The position numbers and the translations under genes were made by a program. This document shows positions 8,434-17,208 of a DNA stretch of 64,000 nucleotides, piece after piece (the first letter of the stretch is position 1; every line of letters begins with the position of its first letter). Under the pieces are notes generated by a model. It searched no databases, had not been told where the DNA came from, and worked only from the letters and a program-made list of their open reading frames with translations. The DNA comes from Tsukamurella sp. 1534. GTDB lineage: Bacteria; Actinomycetota; Actinomycetes; Mycobacteriales; Mycobacteriaceae. The DNA lies in assembly GCF_000312385.1 (NCBI RefSeq), contig NZ_HE997626.1, forward strand, positions 607,206-671,205. The letters run 5' to 3'.

Positions 8434-8859
8434 TCAGGCGAACTGGACGGTGGCGATCGGCTTGCCGAAGATCTTGCGCTCACCCTGCTTGACGGTGAGC
8501 ATCACGACGCCGGTCTTGGTCTCGGGATCGAGCGACTTGATCTTGCCGGAGTACTGCAGCTCCGCCTTCTGATCGGCCGGGACGTACACCGGCGCGGTGA
8601 AGCGCACGCTGTACTCCTTGAGAGCCACCGGATCGCCGAGCCACTCGGTGACGTAGTTCGAGCCGAGGCTCATCGTGAGCATGCCCTGCGCGACCACGTC
8701 GTCCATGCCGGCGATCTTCACGATGTGATCCGACCAGTGGATGGGGTTGGGGTCGCCCGTGACGCCGGCGTAGTTGACGAGGTCGCCGCGGGTGAGCTCG
8801 AAGGTCCGCTCGGGGAGCTCCTCGCCCACCGCCACGTCCGCGAAGTTACGAAGCGCCAT
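8434..8859 (-). CDS. hadB: (3R)-hydroxyacyl-ACP dehydratase catalytic subunit HadB
   Basis: 141-residue single hot-dog fold protein, the catalytic partner in the HadAB dehydratase of FAS-II that elongates mycolic acid precursors. The hydratase motif GDPNPIHWSDH places Asp36 and His41 at the positions known as catalytic in the M. tuberculosis protein. It overlaps the 3' end of hadA by 14 bases, so the subunits are translationally coupled. No hadC follows; the next element downstream is tRNA-Trp. Confidence 0.94.
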   Translation of the reverse strand: MALRNFADVAVGEELPERTFELTRGDLVNYAGVTGDPNPIHWSDHIVKIAGMDDVVAQGMLTMSLGSNYVTEWLGDPVALKEYSVRFTAPVYVPADQKAELQYSGKIKSLDPETKTGVVMLTVKQGERKIFGKPIATVQFA

Positions 8860-9412
8860 ACATCATCACCTTTTCCATAGCCTGCATGAACGCCGGATCC
8901 TCGTCCTCGCCGGAACGCCCGGCGAGCGTGGTCCACGACGTGACCAGCGGATTGCCGTCCTGGTCGGAGATCTCGTTGCGCGTCACGATCAGGTCGACGC
9001 CGGCGGCCTGCCGGAACTGATCGAAGTGCACGTGCGTGGTCAGCGTCATCCCGGCCAGGATCGGCGCGTGGAAGTGCACCTTCTGCTCCGACTGCACGAC
9101 CGGCCGCCGGCCGTAGCCGACGATGGCGTTCTCGAACAGCGGGCGGTGGGCGATGATCCCGATGAGCGAGAACATGATCGGCGGGGCGACCAGGTCGGCG
9201 TGGCCCGCGGCGCGCGCGGCCTCCACGTCGTGGTGGATCGGGTCGGTCAACTGGCTCGCGTGCGCGAACTCGCGCACCTTCTCGCGGCTCACGTAGTACT
9301 TCTCGTGGTACTCGTAGTTGTAACCGACCGCGGCCGCGGTACGGGCCGCGACTTCATCATGGCTGAGCTGCTCGGTGACCGGTCCACCCGGCACATCGAT
9401 GTCATTGCTCAC
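8846..9412 (-). CDS. hadA: (3R)-hydroxyacyl-ACP dehydratase subunit HadA
   Basis: 188-residue MaoC-like protein, the substrate-binding partner of HadB in FAS-II. It carries YYVSREKVREFAHASQLTDP and APPIMFSLIG, typical of HadA, while the HadB-style GDxNPIHxxD catalytic motif is absent. It is about 30 residues longer than the M. tuberculosis protein because of an N-terminal extension. It lies between rpmG and hadB, as in mycobacteria. The region upstream holds a terminator for rpmG, so hadAB probably has its own promoter. Confidence 0.92.
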   Translation of the reverse strand: MSNDIDVPGGPVTEQLSHDEVAARTAAAVGYNYEYHEKYYVSREKVREFAHASQLTDPIHHDVEAARAAGHADLVAPPIMFSLIGIIAHRPLFENAIVGYGRRPVVQSEQKVHFHAPILAGMTLTTHVHFDQFRQAAGVDLIVTRNEISDQDGNPLVTSWTTLAGRSGEDEDPAFMQAMEKVMMYGAS

Positions 9413-9457
9413 GTGTCGAACCTACCTAACGTGAATGGGCTGAAGGGCAGTATGCCA

Positions 9458-9492
9458 AAGGGGAGGGCATCCGCACCGGATACCCTCCCCTT
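9458..9492 (-). terminator. Terminator between rpmG and hadA
   Basis: A 16-bp GC-rich stem (9458-9473 with 9477-9492, one G-U pair) with a 3-base loop, followed on the minus strand by TTTGG. It lies 19 bases after the rpmG stop and before hadA. Confidence 0.6.
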
Positions 9493-9510
9493 CGTCGACG
9501 TTGAGTTAGA

Positions 9511-9678
9511 TCAGCGCGACTCGCGATGCGCCTGATGCGAGCCACAGTTCGGGCAGAACTTCTTCAGCTCCAGGCGATCGGGGTCGTTGCGCCGGTTCTT
9601 CTTGGTGATGTAGTTCCGGTGCTTGCACACCTCGCACGCCAAGGTGATCTTGGGGCGAACATCTGTCGATGAAGCCAC
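9511..9678 (-). CDS. rpmG: 50S ribosomal protein L33
   Basis: 55 residues: [20 protein letters not shown] at the start, then the zinc-ribbon cysteines CEVC and CPNC and the conserved [18 protein letters not shown] segment. This is the zinc-binding (C+) form of L33. Start GTG at 9678 is preceded by AGAGGAAC. It follows tRNA-Met by 32 bases and lies upstream of hadAB, as in mycobacteria. Confidence 0.94.
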   Translation of the reverse strand: MASSTDVRPKITLACEVCKHRNYITKKNRRNDPDRLELKKFCPNCGSHQAHRESR

Positions 9679-9710
9679 GACGGTTCCTCTTTCACGATCG
9701 ATATCAGTTG

Positions 9711-9784
9711 TAGCGGTGGGGGGGCTCGATCCCCCGACCTCACGATTATGAGTCGTGCGCTCTAACCAGCTGAGCTACACCGCC
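9711..9784 (-). tRNA. tRNA-Met (CAT), elongator
   Basis: 74 bases: acceptor GGCGGTG pairs with CACCGCT (one G-U pair), anticodon stem CACGA/TCGTG around CTCATAA, anticodon CAT. The first pair is G-U rather than the unpaired position 1 of initiator tRNAs, and D- and T-arms look like an elongator. It lies 32 bases before rpmG and is probably co-transcribed with it. Confidence 0.95.
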
Positions 9785-9816
9785 CTGAGCTATCAGCACA
9801 TTGCACTGGTCTAGCG

Positions 9817-9889
9817 AGCCCCCTGACGGAATCGAACCGTCGACCTTTTCCTTACCATGGAAACGCTCTGCCGACTGAGCTAAGGGGGC
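9817..9889 (-). tRNA. tRNA-Thr (GGT)
   Basis: 73 bases: acceptor GCCCCCT/AGGGGGC, anticodon stem TTTCC/GGAAA around ATGGTAA, anticodon GGT. It lies 32 bases upstream of tRNA-Met in the same direction; the two are likely processed from one transcript. Confidence 0.96.
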
Positions 9890-9988
9890 CTGTCCCGGGC
9901 ACCGTCACCGGCACTCCAGAAGCCTCAACGAGAGTACACACGGCGGAAGAGATTGAACAAATCCGCTGGTCACTGCCGTTGACAGCGC

Positions 9989-10020
9989 CCGACCCCCAGC
10001 GCTCTCACGCCGGGGGTCGG
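9989..10020 (-). terminator. Hairpin between tRNA-Tyr and tRNA-Thr
   Basis: CCGACCCCC (9989-9997) pairs with GGGGGTCGG (10012-10020). No U tract follows. It may terminate or help process the tRNA-Tyr transcript. Confidence 0.45.
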
Positions 10021-10026
10021 AGCTGG

Positions 10027-10109
10027 TGGCACGTGTAGGATTCGAACCTACGTAGGCGTAAGCCGACGGATTTACAGTCCGCTCCCATTGGCCGCTCGGG
10101 CAACGTGCC
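10027..10109 (-). tRNA. tRNA-Tyr (GTA)
   Basis: 83 bases with acceptor GGCACGT/ACGTGCC and a long variable arm. The anticodon loop CTGTAAA gives anticodon GTA. It is the most upstream member of the Tyr-Thr-Met tRNA series on the minus strand. Confidence 0.96.
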
Positions 10110-10137
10110 TTTCGCCGCCCTGAAGGGCAGCGGCGGT

Positions 10138-10143
10138 TAGAAT
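10138..10143 (+). promoter_or_regulatory. Possible -10 box for yajQ
   Basis: TAGAAT 57 bases upstream of the yajQ ATG. It would give a leader of about 50 bases that contains the GAAGGAG ribosome-binding site. No clear -35 was seen. Confidence 0.35.
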
Positions 10144-10200
10144 ACAACGCTCCCACGGGGGCTACGCAAACCCGCAGGTCAGCAAAGAAGGAGTCAACGG

Positions 10201-10692
10201 ATGGCCGACTCGTCGTTCGACGTCGTGAGCAAGATCGATCGCCAGGAAGTGGCGAACGCCCTGAACCAGGCCTCGAAGGAGCTCAGCCAGCGATACGACT
10301 TCCGGGGCACGAACACCACCGTCGAGTTCTCGGGCGAGGACAAGGTCGTCATCACCTCCGACGCCGAGGAGCGCGCCAAGGCGGGCCTCGACGTGTTCCA
10401 GGAGAAGCTGATCAAGCGCGGCCTCTCGCTCAAGGCCTTCGACGCCGGGGACCCCGTCGCCTCGGGGAAGACGTTCAAGATCACCGGCACCCTCGTCGAG
10501 GGCATCACCAGCGAGAACGCCAAGAAGATCAGCAAGCTGATCCGCGACGAGGGCCCCAAGTCCGTCAAGGCGCAGATCCAGGGCGACGAGCTGCGCGTGA
10601 CCAGCAAGTCGCGCGACGATCTGCAGTCCGTCCAGTCGCTCCTCAAGGGCGCCGACCTCGACATCGCGGTGCAGTTCGTCAACTACCGCTGA
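10201..10692 (+). CDS. YajQ-family nucleotide-binding protein
   Basis: 163 residues starting [20 protein letters not shown], with YDFRG and [20 protein letters not shown], both hallmarks of the YajQ/DUF520 family. These are two tandem ferredoxin-like folds; a Xanthomonas member binds cyclic-di-GMP, while other members bind tRNA or nucleotides. It has a strong AAGGAG site. It lies convergent to htpX, as Rv0566c does near htpX in M. tuberculosis. Confidence 0.92.
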   Translation: MADSSFDVVSKIDRQEVANALNQASKELSQRYDFRGTNTTVEFSGEDKVVITSDAEERAKAGLDVFQEKLIKRGLSLKAFDAGDPVASGKTFKITGTLVEGITSENAKKISKLIRDEGPKSVKAQIQGDELRVTSKSRDDLQSVQSLLKGADLDIAVQFVNYR

Positions 10693-10787
10693 CTCCCGGC
10701 ACTGTGTTCATTCTCACCCGCGGGTCGGCTCTCCCCCACCGGGCGCCGATCCGCGGCTGAGGCGCCGCGTGCGCGGGAGGGCCTCGC

Positions 10788-11636
10788 CTAGGCCGTGAGG
10801 GACTGCAGGCGCGCGATGCGGTCGTCCAGCGGCGGCTGGGTGCGGAAGGAGCGGGTGTACCTCTCCCCCTCCCGGAACGGGAACACCATCATCGCGTGCG
10901 CGTGCACGCCGATCTCCGGTTCCGGCGGCAGCGGCGCGCACGCGACGCCGTCCTCGGTCTTGCGGAGCGCGCTGATCATCGCGGGCGGGTCGCCGGCGAG
11001 CAGTGCGCCCTCGTGGTCGGCCCGGTACTCGACGGTCCGCGACATCCCGAGGCGGATGAGCGCACCGGCGATCGGCGCGAGCACCGAGAGCATCGCCTCC
11101 ACCACGCGGCTACGGCGCGAGCCCCCGTCGCCGAACCCGAGCAGGTAGCCGAACCCGGCGAAACCGCAGATCACGGCCCCGAGTGCGCCCGCGATCGACG
11201 AGGTCAGCGTGTCCCGGGAGCCGATCCGGGTGAGCGCGTGCGCGAGGGCGGCGCGCAGCTCCCGCTCGTCGAGCAGCTCCAGCAGCCCCTCGGTGCAGCA
11301 GACCGCGGCGTGCGACGGGCCGTGGCCCGCCGCGAACACGTTGGGCGCGGAGGTCGGCGACACGTACAGCGCCGGCATCGGCAGCCGCGCGACGGTGGAG
11401 AGCTCCCGCACCACGCGGAACAGGTGCGGCTGTTCGATCTCGGAGACCCGCCGCGCGTGCATGGCGCGCAACGGCAGCGACGGCCCCACGACGTACAGGT
11501 AGGCGCACAGGCCCGCGGCGAACACGATGGAGAGCAGGAACACCGTCTGCCCGAAGATCGCTCCGGTGGCCATGACGAAACCGGAGACGAGAGCCAGCAG
11601 CAGAACCGTGCGGATCTGATTGGCGTGGGCGTGCAC
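10788..11636 (-). CDS. HtpX-like membrane protein lacking the HExxH zinc site
   Basis: 282 residues closely following HtpX, a membrane zinc protease for quality control. The fold is intact: N-terminal helices (about 10-50), SEIEQPHLFRVVRELSTVARLPMPALYVS, ELLDERELRAALAH, RDTLTSSIAGALGAV and VEYRADHEGALLAGDP. At the active site the expected HExxH reads H133-A-L-T-R137, so the catalytic Glu and second His are both gone. The third ligand region (VEYRAD) keeps its Glu. The reading frame is uninterrupted, so this is not a frameshift pseudogene. It is probably an inactive homologue, perhaps a scaffold. It starts at GTG 11636, 9 bases after grcC. Confidence 0.85.
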   Translation of the reverse strand: MHAHANQIRTVLLLALVSGFVMATGAIFGQTVFLLSIVFAAGLCAYLYVVGPSLPLRAMHARRVSEIEQPHLFRVVRELSTVARLPMPALYVSPTSAPNVFAAGHGPSHAAVCCTEGLLELLDERELRAALAHALTRIGSRDTLTSSIAGALGAVICGFAGFGYLLGFGDGGSRRSRVVEAMLSVLAPIAGALIRLGMSRTVEYRADHEGALLAGDPPAMISALRKTEDGVACAPLPPEPEIGVHAHAMMVFPFREGERYTRSFRTQPPLDDRIARLQSLTA

Positions 11637-11645
11637 TGGCGGGGC

Positions 11646-12638
11646 TCAGCCCAGACGCGCGACCGTGAACGTCACGAGCGATTCCAGGGACGTGCGTGCC
11701 TCGGACTCGGGCAGCTCGGCGAGCTCGGTGCGGGCGTCGTCGGCGTAGCCCTCGAGGATGACGCGGGCCTGTTTCATGCCGTCGGACCGGCCGAGCAGCT
11801 CGATCGCCTCGGCGACCAGCGCGTCGTCGGTGACCGGGCCGACGAGGATCGCGCGGAGGCGGTCACCGTCGGGCCCCGGGTCCCGGAGCGCGTGCAGGAC
11901 GGGGAGGGTCCACACGCCCTCCCGCAGGTCGGTGCCGGGCGTCTTGCCGGACTGCTGCGCCACCGAGCTGATGTCGATGATGTCGTCGCTGATCTGGAAG
12001 GCCATGCCGATCGCGGCGCCGATGCGGTACATGCGCTGGGCGAGCTCCTCGGAGGCGCCGCCGTGCAGCGCGCCGAGCAGGCCGCAGGTGGCGATGAGGC
12101 TGCCGGTCTTGCCCCAGATGGTGTCGAGGTAGTGCTGCACCGGATCCGAGTCCTGCGCGCCCTTGAGCTCGAGCATCTGGCCGGTGACCAGCTCGCCGAA
12201 GCACTTCGCGATGACGCCGACGGCGCGCGGCCCGAGCTCTGCGCCGTAGGCGGAGGCGCGGGCGAACAGGTAGTCGCCGGCCAGGATCGCGATCGAGTTG
12301 CCCCACCGGGCGTTGGCCGACGGTGCGCCGCGGCGCGTGTCCGCCTCGTCCATCACGTCGTCGTGGTACAGCGTGGCGAGGTGGGTGAGCTCCATCGCGG
12401 CGGCGGCGGTGATCACCTGATCGGACGGCTGCCCGGCGATGCGGCCGGAGAGGACCGTGAACATGGGGCGGAACCGCTTGCCGCCGGCCTCGAAGAGGTG
12501 CAGGGCCTCCTCGATGACGCATCCGTGCGCCTCGGCGATGCCGTCGGCGATGACCCGCTCGACGCGGGCGAGGTCGGCACGGATCCCGTCCGCGAACTCG
12601 TCGGACCCCAGATCGACCCCGGCTACCGTCTTCTCCAC
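11646..12638 (-). CDS. grcC: Polyprenyl diphosphate synthase (GrcC-type)
   Basis: 330-residue trans-prenyltransferase with both Asp-rich motifs: DDVMD at residues 93-97 and SDDIIDISS in the second half. These bind the Mg-diphosphate of the allylic substrate. The start MEKTVAGVDLG and the KRFRPMF motif match actinobacterial GrcC. It very likely builds the isoprenoid side chain attached by MenA to make menaquinone; product length cannot be read from sequence. It lies 4 bases after menG and has its own TAGGCT box 6 bases before the GTG start. Confidence 0.92.
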   Translation of the reverse strand: MEKTVAGVDLGSDEFADGIRADLARVERVIADGIAEAHGCVIEEALHLFEAGGKRFRPMFTVLSGRIAGQPSDQVITAAAAMELTHLATLYHDDVMDEADTRRGAPSANARWGNSIAILAGDYLFARASAYGAELGPRAVGVIAKCFGELVTGQMLELKGAQDSDPVQHYLDTIWGKTGSLIATCGLLGALHGGASEELAQRMYRIGAAIGMAFQISDDIIDISSVAQQSGKTPGTDLREGVWTLPVLHALRDPGPDGDRLRAILVGPVTDDALVAEAIELLGRSDGMKQARVILEGYADDARTELAELPESEARTSLESLVTFTVARLG

Positions 12639-12642
12639 GACC

Positions 12643-13332
12643 TCAGCCTAGCGGGCGGATCGCGGTGTGCAGCGCGACGATGCCGCCGGTGAGGTTCGTC
12701 CACGCCACGTCGCCCCAGCCCGCGTCGCGCACGATCTGCGCGAGGCGTTCCTGGTCGGGCCAGTTCTTGATGGATTCCGCCAGGTAGGCGTAGGCCTCGG
12801 GATTCGAGGATCCGCGGGCCACCACCTGGATCGCCTGCAGCGCGACGTTCTCATACAGCGAACGGAACGCGCCGTTGGTCGGGTTGGAGAACTCGCACAC
12901 CACGAGCCGGCCGCCGGGCCGGACGACGCGGGCCATCTCGCTGAGGCCCGCCGCGGTGTCCTGCACGTTGCGCAGGCCGAAGGAGATGGTGGCGGCGTCG
13001 AAGGAGTCGTCGGCGAAGGGCAGCGCCATCGCGTCGCCCGCGACCATCGGCACCCGCCGGAAGGCGCCGGCCTGGAGCATGCCGGTGGAGAAGTCGCACG
13101 CGGCGGCCCAGGCGCCGGAGCGGGCGAGTTCCACGGTGGAGACGCCGGTGCCGGCGGCGAGGTCGAGCACCCGGTCGCCGGGCTTGAGTTGCAGCGCCTG
13201 CCGGGTGCGGCGGCGCCAGTAGCGGTCCAGGCCCCCGGTCATGAGCGTGTTGGTGCGGTCGTACCGGCGGGCGACACCGTCGAACATCGACGCCACCTCG
13301 CCGGGCCGCTTATCGAGGGAAGCCCTGGCCAT
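12643..13332 (-). CDS. menG: Demethylmenaquinone methyltransferase
   Basis: 229-residue class I SAM methyltransferase of the UbiE/MenG family, which performs the final ring methylation of menaquinone. Seen: the N-terminal [22 protein letters not shown] signature region, the SAM-binding VLDLAAGTG near residue 56, and FGLRNVQD and MARVVRPGG downstream. It sits between the glycosyltransferase gene and grcC in the menD-led run. TAGTTT, overlapping the upstream stop codon, lies 6 bases before the ATG. Confidence 0.94.
   Translation of the reverse strand: MARASLDKRPGEVASMFDGVARRYDRTNTLMTGGLDRYWRRRTRQALQLKPGDRVLDLAAGTGVSTVELARSGAWAAACDFSTGMLQAGAFRRVPMVAGDAMALPFADDSFDAATISFGLRNVQDTAAGLSEMARVVRPGGRLVVCEFSNPTNGAFRSLYENVALQAIQVVARGSSNPEAYAYLAESIKNWPDQERLAQIVRDAGWGDVAWTNLTGGIVALHTAIRPLG
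12645..12650 (-). promoter_or_regulatory. -10 box, leaderless start of grcC
   Basis: TAGGCT on the minus strand, 6 bases before GTG at 12638. No ribosome-binding site fits. It allows grcC expression apart from menG. Confidence 0.5.
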
Positions 13333-13338
13333 ACCCGA

Positions 13339-13344
13339 AAACTA
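13339..13344 (-). promoter_or_regulatory. -10 box, leaderless start of menG
   Basis: TAGTTT on the minus strand; its first three bases are the TAG stop of the glycosyltransferase gene. Spacing to the menG ATG is 6 bases. Confidence 0.45.
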
Positions 13345-14508
13345 CACGACGGCGCGGACACCGCGGCCGGTGGCGGGCCGGGCGATGACGCTCTCGTAGT
13401 GACCGAACAGGGCGTCGCACAGTGCGGGCCAGGTGCGGGCCAGCACGGACTTGCGGGCGGCGTCGCCGAACCGGGCGCGCAGCGCCGGGTCGGCGAGGGT
13501 GTCGATGACGCCGGGGAGCAGGTCGGCGAACTCGCCGGTGGGCAGCAGGTAGCCGTTGCGGCAGTGCGACACCAGGTCGCGGGGGCCTCCCTGGTCCGGG
13601 GCGATCGACGGGACGCCCGACGCGAGGGCCTCCTGCACGGCCTGGCAGAAGGTCTCGTGCTCGCCGGGGTGGACGAACACGTCGAGGGAGGCGTACGCGG
13701 CGGAGAGGTCGTCGCCGCCCAGCTGGCCGGTGAACACCGCGCCGCCGGTTCCGGCGCCGAGCAGCTTCTCCAGCTTCGGCCGGTCGGGACCGTCGCCGAC
13801 GATCACGAGCTGCACGTCGTCGCGGCCGGCGAGGCCCGCGAGGCGCTCGACGTGCTTCTCCGCGGCCAGCCGCCCCACGAATCCGACGACGAGCCGGTCG
13901 GGGCGGTCGCCGAGCCAGGAGCCTCGCAGGTCGTCGCTGCGGTGCGACGGGGCGAAGCGCTCGCCGTCGACGCCGCGGGCCCACGTCTTCACCCGGGGGA
14001 TGCGGTGCGCCTCGAGGTCGGCGACGGAGGCCGACGACGGTGCCAGGGTCAGGTCGCACTGCTTGTGCATCTGCCGCGTCCACCACCAGGCCGCGCGCTC
14101 GAGCGGGCCGAGGCCGTAGGAGCCGGCGAACCCGGCCACGTCGGTCTGGAAGATCGCGACGGTCGGCACCCCGAGCCGCTTGGCCGCGGCGAGGCCGCCG
14201 GCGCCGAGGAAGTACGGCGAGGCGAGGTGCACCACGTCGGGCCGGAACTCGCGGAGGGCGTCGACCATGAGCATCCCCGGCTGGCCGATGGGCAGCGAGG
14301 AGATCCTGGGGAGCATCCGCGCGGGCACCCGGTGCACGGGGAAACCGAGGTGTTCGAGCGGGGCCGGGTCCTCCCCCGCGACGGTGTCGGGGGCGATGAC
14401 GAGTGCCTCGGCGCCGGTCCGGCGGCAGTGTTCGAGCACCCGGAGCACCGAATTGGTCACCCCGTTGACGTTCGGCAGGAACGATTCCGCGACGATGGCG
14501 ATACGCAC
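13342..14508 (-). CDS. GT4 mannosyltransferase, MgtA-like
   Basis: 388-residue GT-B fold glycosyltransferase of family GT4. The N-terminus [17 protein letters not shown] and the C-terminal E-x7-E motif in [21 protein letters not shown] are seen, with a donor-site loop near [15 protein letters not shown]. By sequence and by position between menD and menG it corresponds to mycobacterial MgtA (once named PimB), which adds mannose to a glucuronosyl-diacylglycerol lipid. Start GTG 14508 is chosen by the family N-terminus; the frame is open upstream. Its lipid acceptor here is inferred. Confidence 0.88.
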   Translation of the reverse strand: MRIAIVAESFLPNVNGVTNSVLRVLEHCRRTGAEALVIAPDTVAGEDPAPLEHLGFPVHRVPARMLPRISSLPIGQPGMLMVDALREFRPDVVHLASPYFLGAGGLAAAKRLGVPTVAIFQTDVAGFAGSYGLGPLERAAWWWTRQMHKQCDLTLAPSSASVADLEAHRIPRVKTWARGVDGERFAPSHRSDDLRGSWLGDRPDRLVVGFVGRLAAEKHVERLAGLAGRDDVQLVIVGDGPDRPKLEKLLGAGTGGAVFTGQLGGDDLSAAYASLDVFVHPGEHETFCQAVQEALASGVPSIAPDQGGPRDLVSHCRNGYLLPTGEFADLLPGVIDTLADPALRARFGDAARKSVLARTWPALCDALFGHYESVIARPATGRGVRAVV

Positions 14509-14537
14509 GAGCCGAGTGTCACGCGGGACGGTGACCG

Positions 14538-15026
14538 TCAGGACTCCCGCCGGTTGTCCCGTCGCGGAACGGCAGGTGAACTTTCCTGCGCCGGGGTACC
14601 GGTGTCGCCGTCGGCGCGGCGGTGCGCGACGGCGAGCAGCACCATGACCGAGCCGATCACGAGCCAGGTCCCCACGGCGACGGACGCGGCGGGCAGCACG
14701 GCGACGGCGGCGGTGCGGCCGGCCACGCGCACGAGTTCGGGGTCGGCGCGGTTGTATTCGACCTGGATCCGGTCGCCGATGGTGAGGTCGCTGGGGTACA
14801 GCACGCCGAGCGGCGGGTTGTGGTTCACGCCGTCGGGTGTGTAGAAGCTGATCGTCGAGCGGGTGGGACTCGCGGACAGCACCTCTGCGGTCACGGAGCC
14901 GAGGTCGCGCTCGATGGCCTTGTCGTCGCGCCACGCGGCGAGCACCAGGATCGTGCACAGGACGGTGATGAGGATCGCGGCCCACAGCAGCACCCATTGG
15001 ATGCGGCGCAGCACCACCCGGCTCAC
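14538..15026 (-). CDS. DUF3592-type two-helix membrane protein
   Basis: 162 residues: a membrane helix near 9-30 ([20 protein letters not shown]), an extracellular beta-rich part with [21 protein letters not shown] and [19 protein letters not shown], then a second helix at about 108-133. This is the DUF3592 layout. It occupies the place of Rv0556 between menD and mgtA. GTG at 15026 overlaps the menD stop by four bases (GTGA). Function unknown. Confidence 0.85.
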   Translation of the reverse strand: MSRVVLRRIQWVLLWAAILITVLCTILVLAAWRDDKAIERDLGSVTAEVLSASPTRSTISFYTPDGVNHNPPLGVLYPSDLTIGDRIQVEYNRADPELVRVAGRTAAVAVLPAASVAVGTWLVIGSVMVLLAVAHRRADGDTGTPAQESSPAVPRRDNRRES

Positions 15027-16690
15027 CGGCCGCCCCCGGTGATGCCGGCGCGCATTCCGGCGTGCAGGGCGCGGAGGCCGGCACGTTCGGTGCGCACCTC
15101 GACCACCTGGAACCGGCCACCGGCCCCGTCCGCGGTGGCGAGGGCGGCGAGTTCGCCCAGCTCGGCGAGCCGGTAGGGCACGCCGTAGGCGGCGCACAGC
15201 GAGCCGATGTCGGTGCCGTGCGGGGTGCCGAAGACGCGGGCGGCGGCACCGTCGTACTCCGCCCCGGAGTACCGCTCCTCGCCCTGTTCCAGCAGGTTGA
15301 AGATGCCCCCGCCGTTGTCGTTGGCGACCACGATCGTGAGGTTGTCGGGGCGGGGCTCGTGCGGCCCGATGAGCAGCCCGGACGCGTCGTGCACGAAGGT
15401 CAGGTCCCCCATCAGGGCGACGGTGCGCCGACCGGGCGCGGCGAGCGCGGCGCCGACGGCGGTGCTGACGGTGCCGTCGATGCCGGCGACGCCGCGGTTG
15501 GAGAGCACGCGGACGCCGGTCGGCAGGTGCCCGGCGAGGGCCACGTCGCGCACGGGGTTGGAGGCGCCGACCACCAGCTGGTCGCCGTCGGCGAGGGCGG
15601 CGCACACCGCGCGCGCCACGTGCAGGCCGGTGACGGGGCCCTCGTCGAGGCCGCGGGTCACGGCGGCGCGGGCGGCGGTGTCGGCGGCGGCGCAGCGCTC
15701 CAGCCACGCCGGGTCGGGCTCGCCGACGGGCACCACGCGGGTACCGGTGGCGGCGACGTTCCCGGAGACGTCGGGCCAGCGGGGGCCGGTGGTGACCGCG
15801 TAGACGGTGACGTCCGGGTCGGCGAGGAGGGCGCTGACCTCGCGGTGCAGGGTGGGCCGGCCGCAGATGATGGCCTGGGTGGGCTTGAGCGCGGAGAGCG
15901 CCCACGGGTGCAGCTGCCGGGGCGCGATCTCGGCGCTCGCCTGGAGCGCGGTGGGTTCGGCGACGGTGGGGAGGCCACGCAGTGCCGGGTTGGGGCCGGC
16001 GCCGTGGCCGGCGATGACGACGGTGTCGGGGCTGAGGTCGATGGGCAGCGGCACGTCGAGGGTGGCGACGGGCGCGACGGTCCAGGGGCCCCCGTCGGGC
16101 CGTCCCTGCGCGAGTTCGGGCGACGGGTCGTCGGGCACGAGGGGTTCGCGGAGCGGGATGTCGAACTGGACGGGGCCGGCGTTGCCGGTGCGGGCGCCGC
16201 GGGCGGCGGCGAGCGCGCGGCAGACGGCGCTGCGCCACTGCGAGTTCCGGTCCAGGCCGGGCTCGGCGAGGCCGAGGCTGAGGGCCGCACGCACCTGGGT
16301 GCCGAAGATGCCGAACTGTTCGACGGTCTGGTTGGCGCCGGAGCCCAGGAGCTCGTACGGCCGGTTCGCGCTCACCACGAGCAGCGGCACGCGGGCGTAG
16401 TTGGCCTCGAACACCGCGGGGCTGAGGTTCGCGACGGCGGTACCGGAGGTCATGATCACGGCGACGGGCCTGCGCGCGGCGGCGGCGAGCCCCACCGCGA
16501 GGAAGCCGGCGGTGCGCTCGTCGATCCGCACGTGCAGCCGCAGTTCGCCGCGCTTGTCGGCGGCGTGCGCCGCGAAGGCGAGCGGCGCGTTGCGGGAGCC
16601 GGGGCACAGCACCACGTCGGTGACGCCGCCGCGCACCAGTTCGTCGACGATCACGCGTGCTTGGAGCGTCGACGGGTTCGGACTGTGCAT
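15023..16690 (-). CDS. menD: MenD, SEPHCHC synthase
   Basis: 555 residues of a ThDP-dependent enzyme that joins 2-oxoglutarate to isochorismate, the first committed step to menaquinone. The N-terminus has [16 protein letters not shown] and the highly conserved [24 protein letters not shown] and SANRPYEL follow, and [13 protein letters not shown] marks the ThDP-Mg site. A GTG three codons further upstream is possible, but ATG 16690 is preferred: it matches family length and sits 7 bases after a TAAAGT box. It follows marR by 36 bases. Confidence 0.94.
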   Translation of the reverse strand: MHSPNPSTLQARVIVDELVRGGVTDVVLCPGSRNAPLAFAAHAADKRGELRLHVRIDERTAGFLAVGLAAAARRPVAVIMTSGTAVANLSPAVFEANYARVPLLVVSANRPYELLGSGANQTVEQFGIFGTQVRAALSLGLAEPGLDRNSQWRSAVCRALAAARGARTGNAGPVQFDIPLREPLVPDDPSPELAQGRPDGGPWTVAPVATLDVPLPIDLSPDTVVIAGHGAGPNPALRGLPTVAEPTALQASAEIAPRQLHPWALSALKPTQAIICGRPTLHREVSALLADPDVTVYAVTTGPRWPDVSGNVAATGTRVVPVGEPDPAWLERCAAADTAARAAVTRGLDEGPVTGLHVARAVCAALADGDQLVVGASNPVRDVALAGHLPTGVRVLSNRGVAGIDGTVSTAVGAALAAPGRRTVALMGDLTFVHDASGLLIGPHEPRPDNLTIVVANDNGGGIFNLLEQGEERYSGAEYDGAAARVFGTPHGTDIGSLCAAYGVPYRLAELGELAALATADGAGGRFQVVEVRTERAGLRALHAGMRAGITGGGR

Positions 16691-16697
16691 GGCGACC

Positions 16698-16703
16698 ACT
16701 TTA
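16698..16703 (-). promoter_or_regulatory. -10 box, leaderless start of menD
   Basis: TAAAGT on the minus strand, 7 bases before ATG 16690. It supports that start over the upstream GTG, which lies inside the spacer. Confidence 0.5.
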
Positions 16704-16726
16704 CGACCGCGCGCCGGGGCGCACCG

Positions 16727-17140
16727 TCATCCGTCGGCCAGCTTGGCGAGCACGGGGGCGGCGAGGAGGAGCACGCCGCGTTCGAGTTCGGTGAGTCGCT
16801 CGTCCATGACGGAGTCGAGCCAGTCGTTGCGGGCGTCCCGGTCCGCCTCGACGACGGCCCGGCCGGCGGGGGTGAGTTCGACGAACTGCCGGCGACGGTC
16901 CGCGTCGTCGCGGCGGCGGCGGACGAGGCCGTCGGCGGCGAGGGCGTTGAGGGCGGGGGTGAGGGTCTGGGCGCGTACGCGGTGCGCCTCGCCGAGTTCG
17001 GCGGGGGTCGCGGGGCCGCCGCGGTCGAGGCCGCCGAGGATCGCGTACTGGGTCTCGGTGAGTTCGGTGGGGCGACGGTGCGCGCGCAGCTCCCGGACCA
17101 GGGCGTGGACTGCGTAGCGGAGTTCGCCGACATCGGACAT
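16727..17140 (-). CDS. MarR-family regulator upstream of the menaquinone run
   Basis: 137 residues with a winged helix typical of MarR: TELTETQYAILGGLDRGGP, then LTPALNALAADGLVRRRRDDADRRR (recognition helix and wing). No cysteine is present, so thiol sensing is unlikely. It starts the marR-menD-mgtA-like-menG-grcC-htpX series and diverges from the AbrB-type gene, so it could control either. TAAAAT lies 6 bases before its ATG. Confidence 0.88.
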   Translation of the reverse strand: MSDVGELRYAVHALVRELRAHRRPTELTETQYAILGGLDRGGPATPAELGEAHRVRAQTLTPALNALAADGLVRRRRDDADRRRQFVELTPAGRAVVEADRDARNDWLDSVMDERLTELERGVLLLAAPVLAKLADG

Positions 17141-17146
17141 ACCAAG

Positions 17147-17152
17147 ATTTTA
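17147..17152 (-). promoter_or_regulatory. -10 box, leaderless start of marR
   Basis: TAAAAT on the minus strand, 6 bases before ATG 17140, in the short AT-rich divergent region 17141-17208 where a MarR operator would be expected. Confidence 0.5.
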
Positions 17153-17208
17153 CTTCATACTTTTGATCGTTTCGCGAGTTGCCACGCCCGATTCGGAAGC
17201 GAATACTT

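Noticed and set aside
9711-9784. tRNA-Met as the initiator tRNA
   Set aside because: Position 1 pairs (G-U) with position 72, and the anticodon stem lacks the three G-C pairs of initiators.
10027-10109. tRNA with long variable arm read as tRNA-Leu or tRNA-Ser
   Set aside because: The anticodon loop CTGTAAA gives GTA, so it is tRNA-Tyr, which also has a long variable arm in bacteria.
11226-11240. HtpX motif loss as a frameshift or truncation
   Set aside because: The codons on both sides stay in the HtpX frame and match the family residue by residue, so it is substitution, not a frameshift.
12667-14844. A 725-codon plus-strand frame over menG and the glycosyltransferase
   Set aside because: Antisense shadow of two conserved enzymes with no motif, ribosome-binding site or domain.
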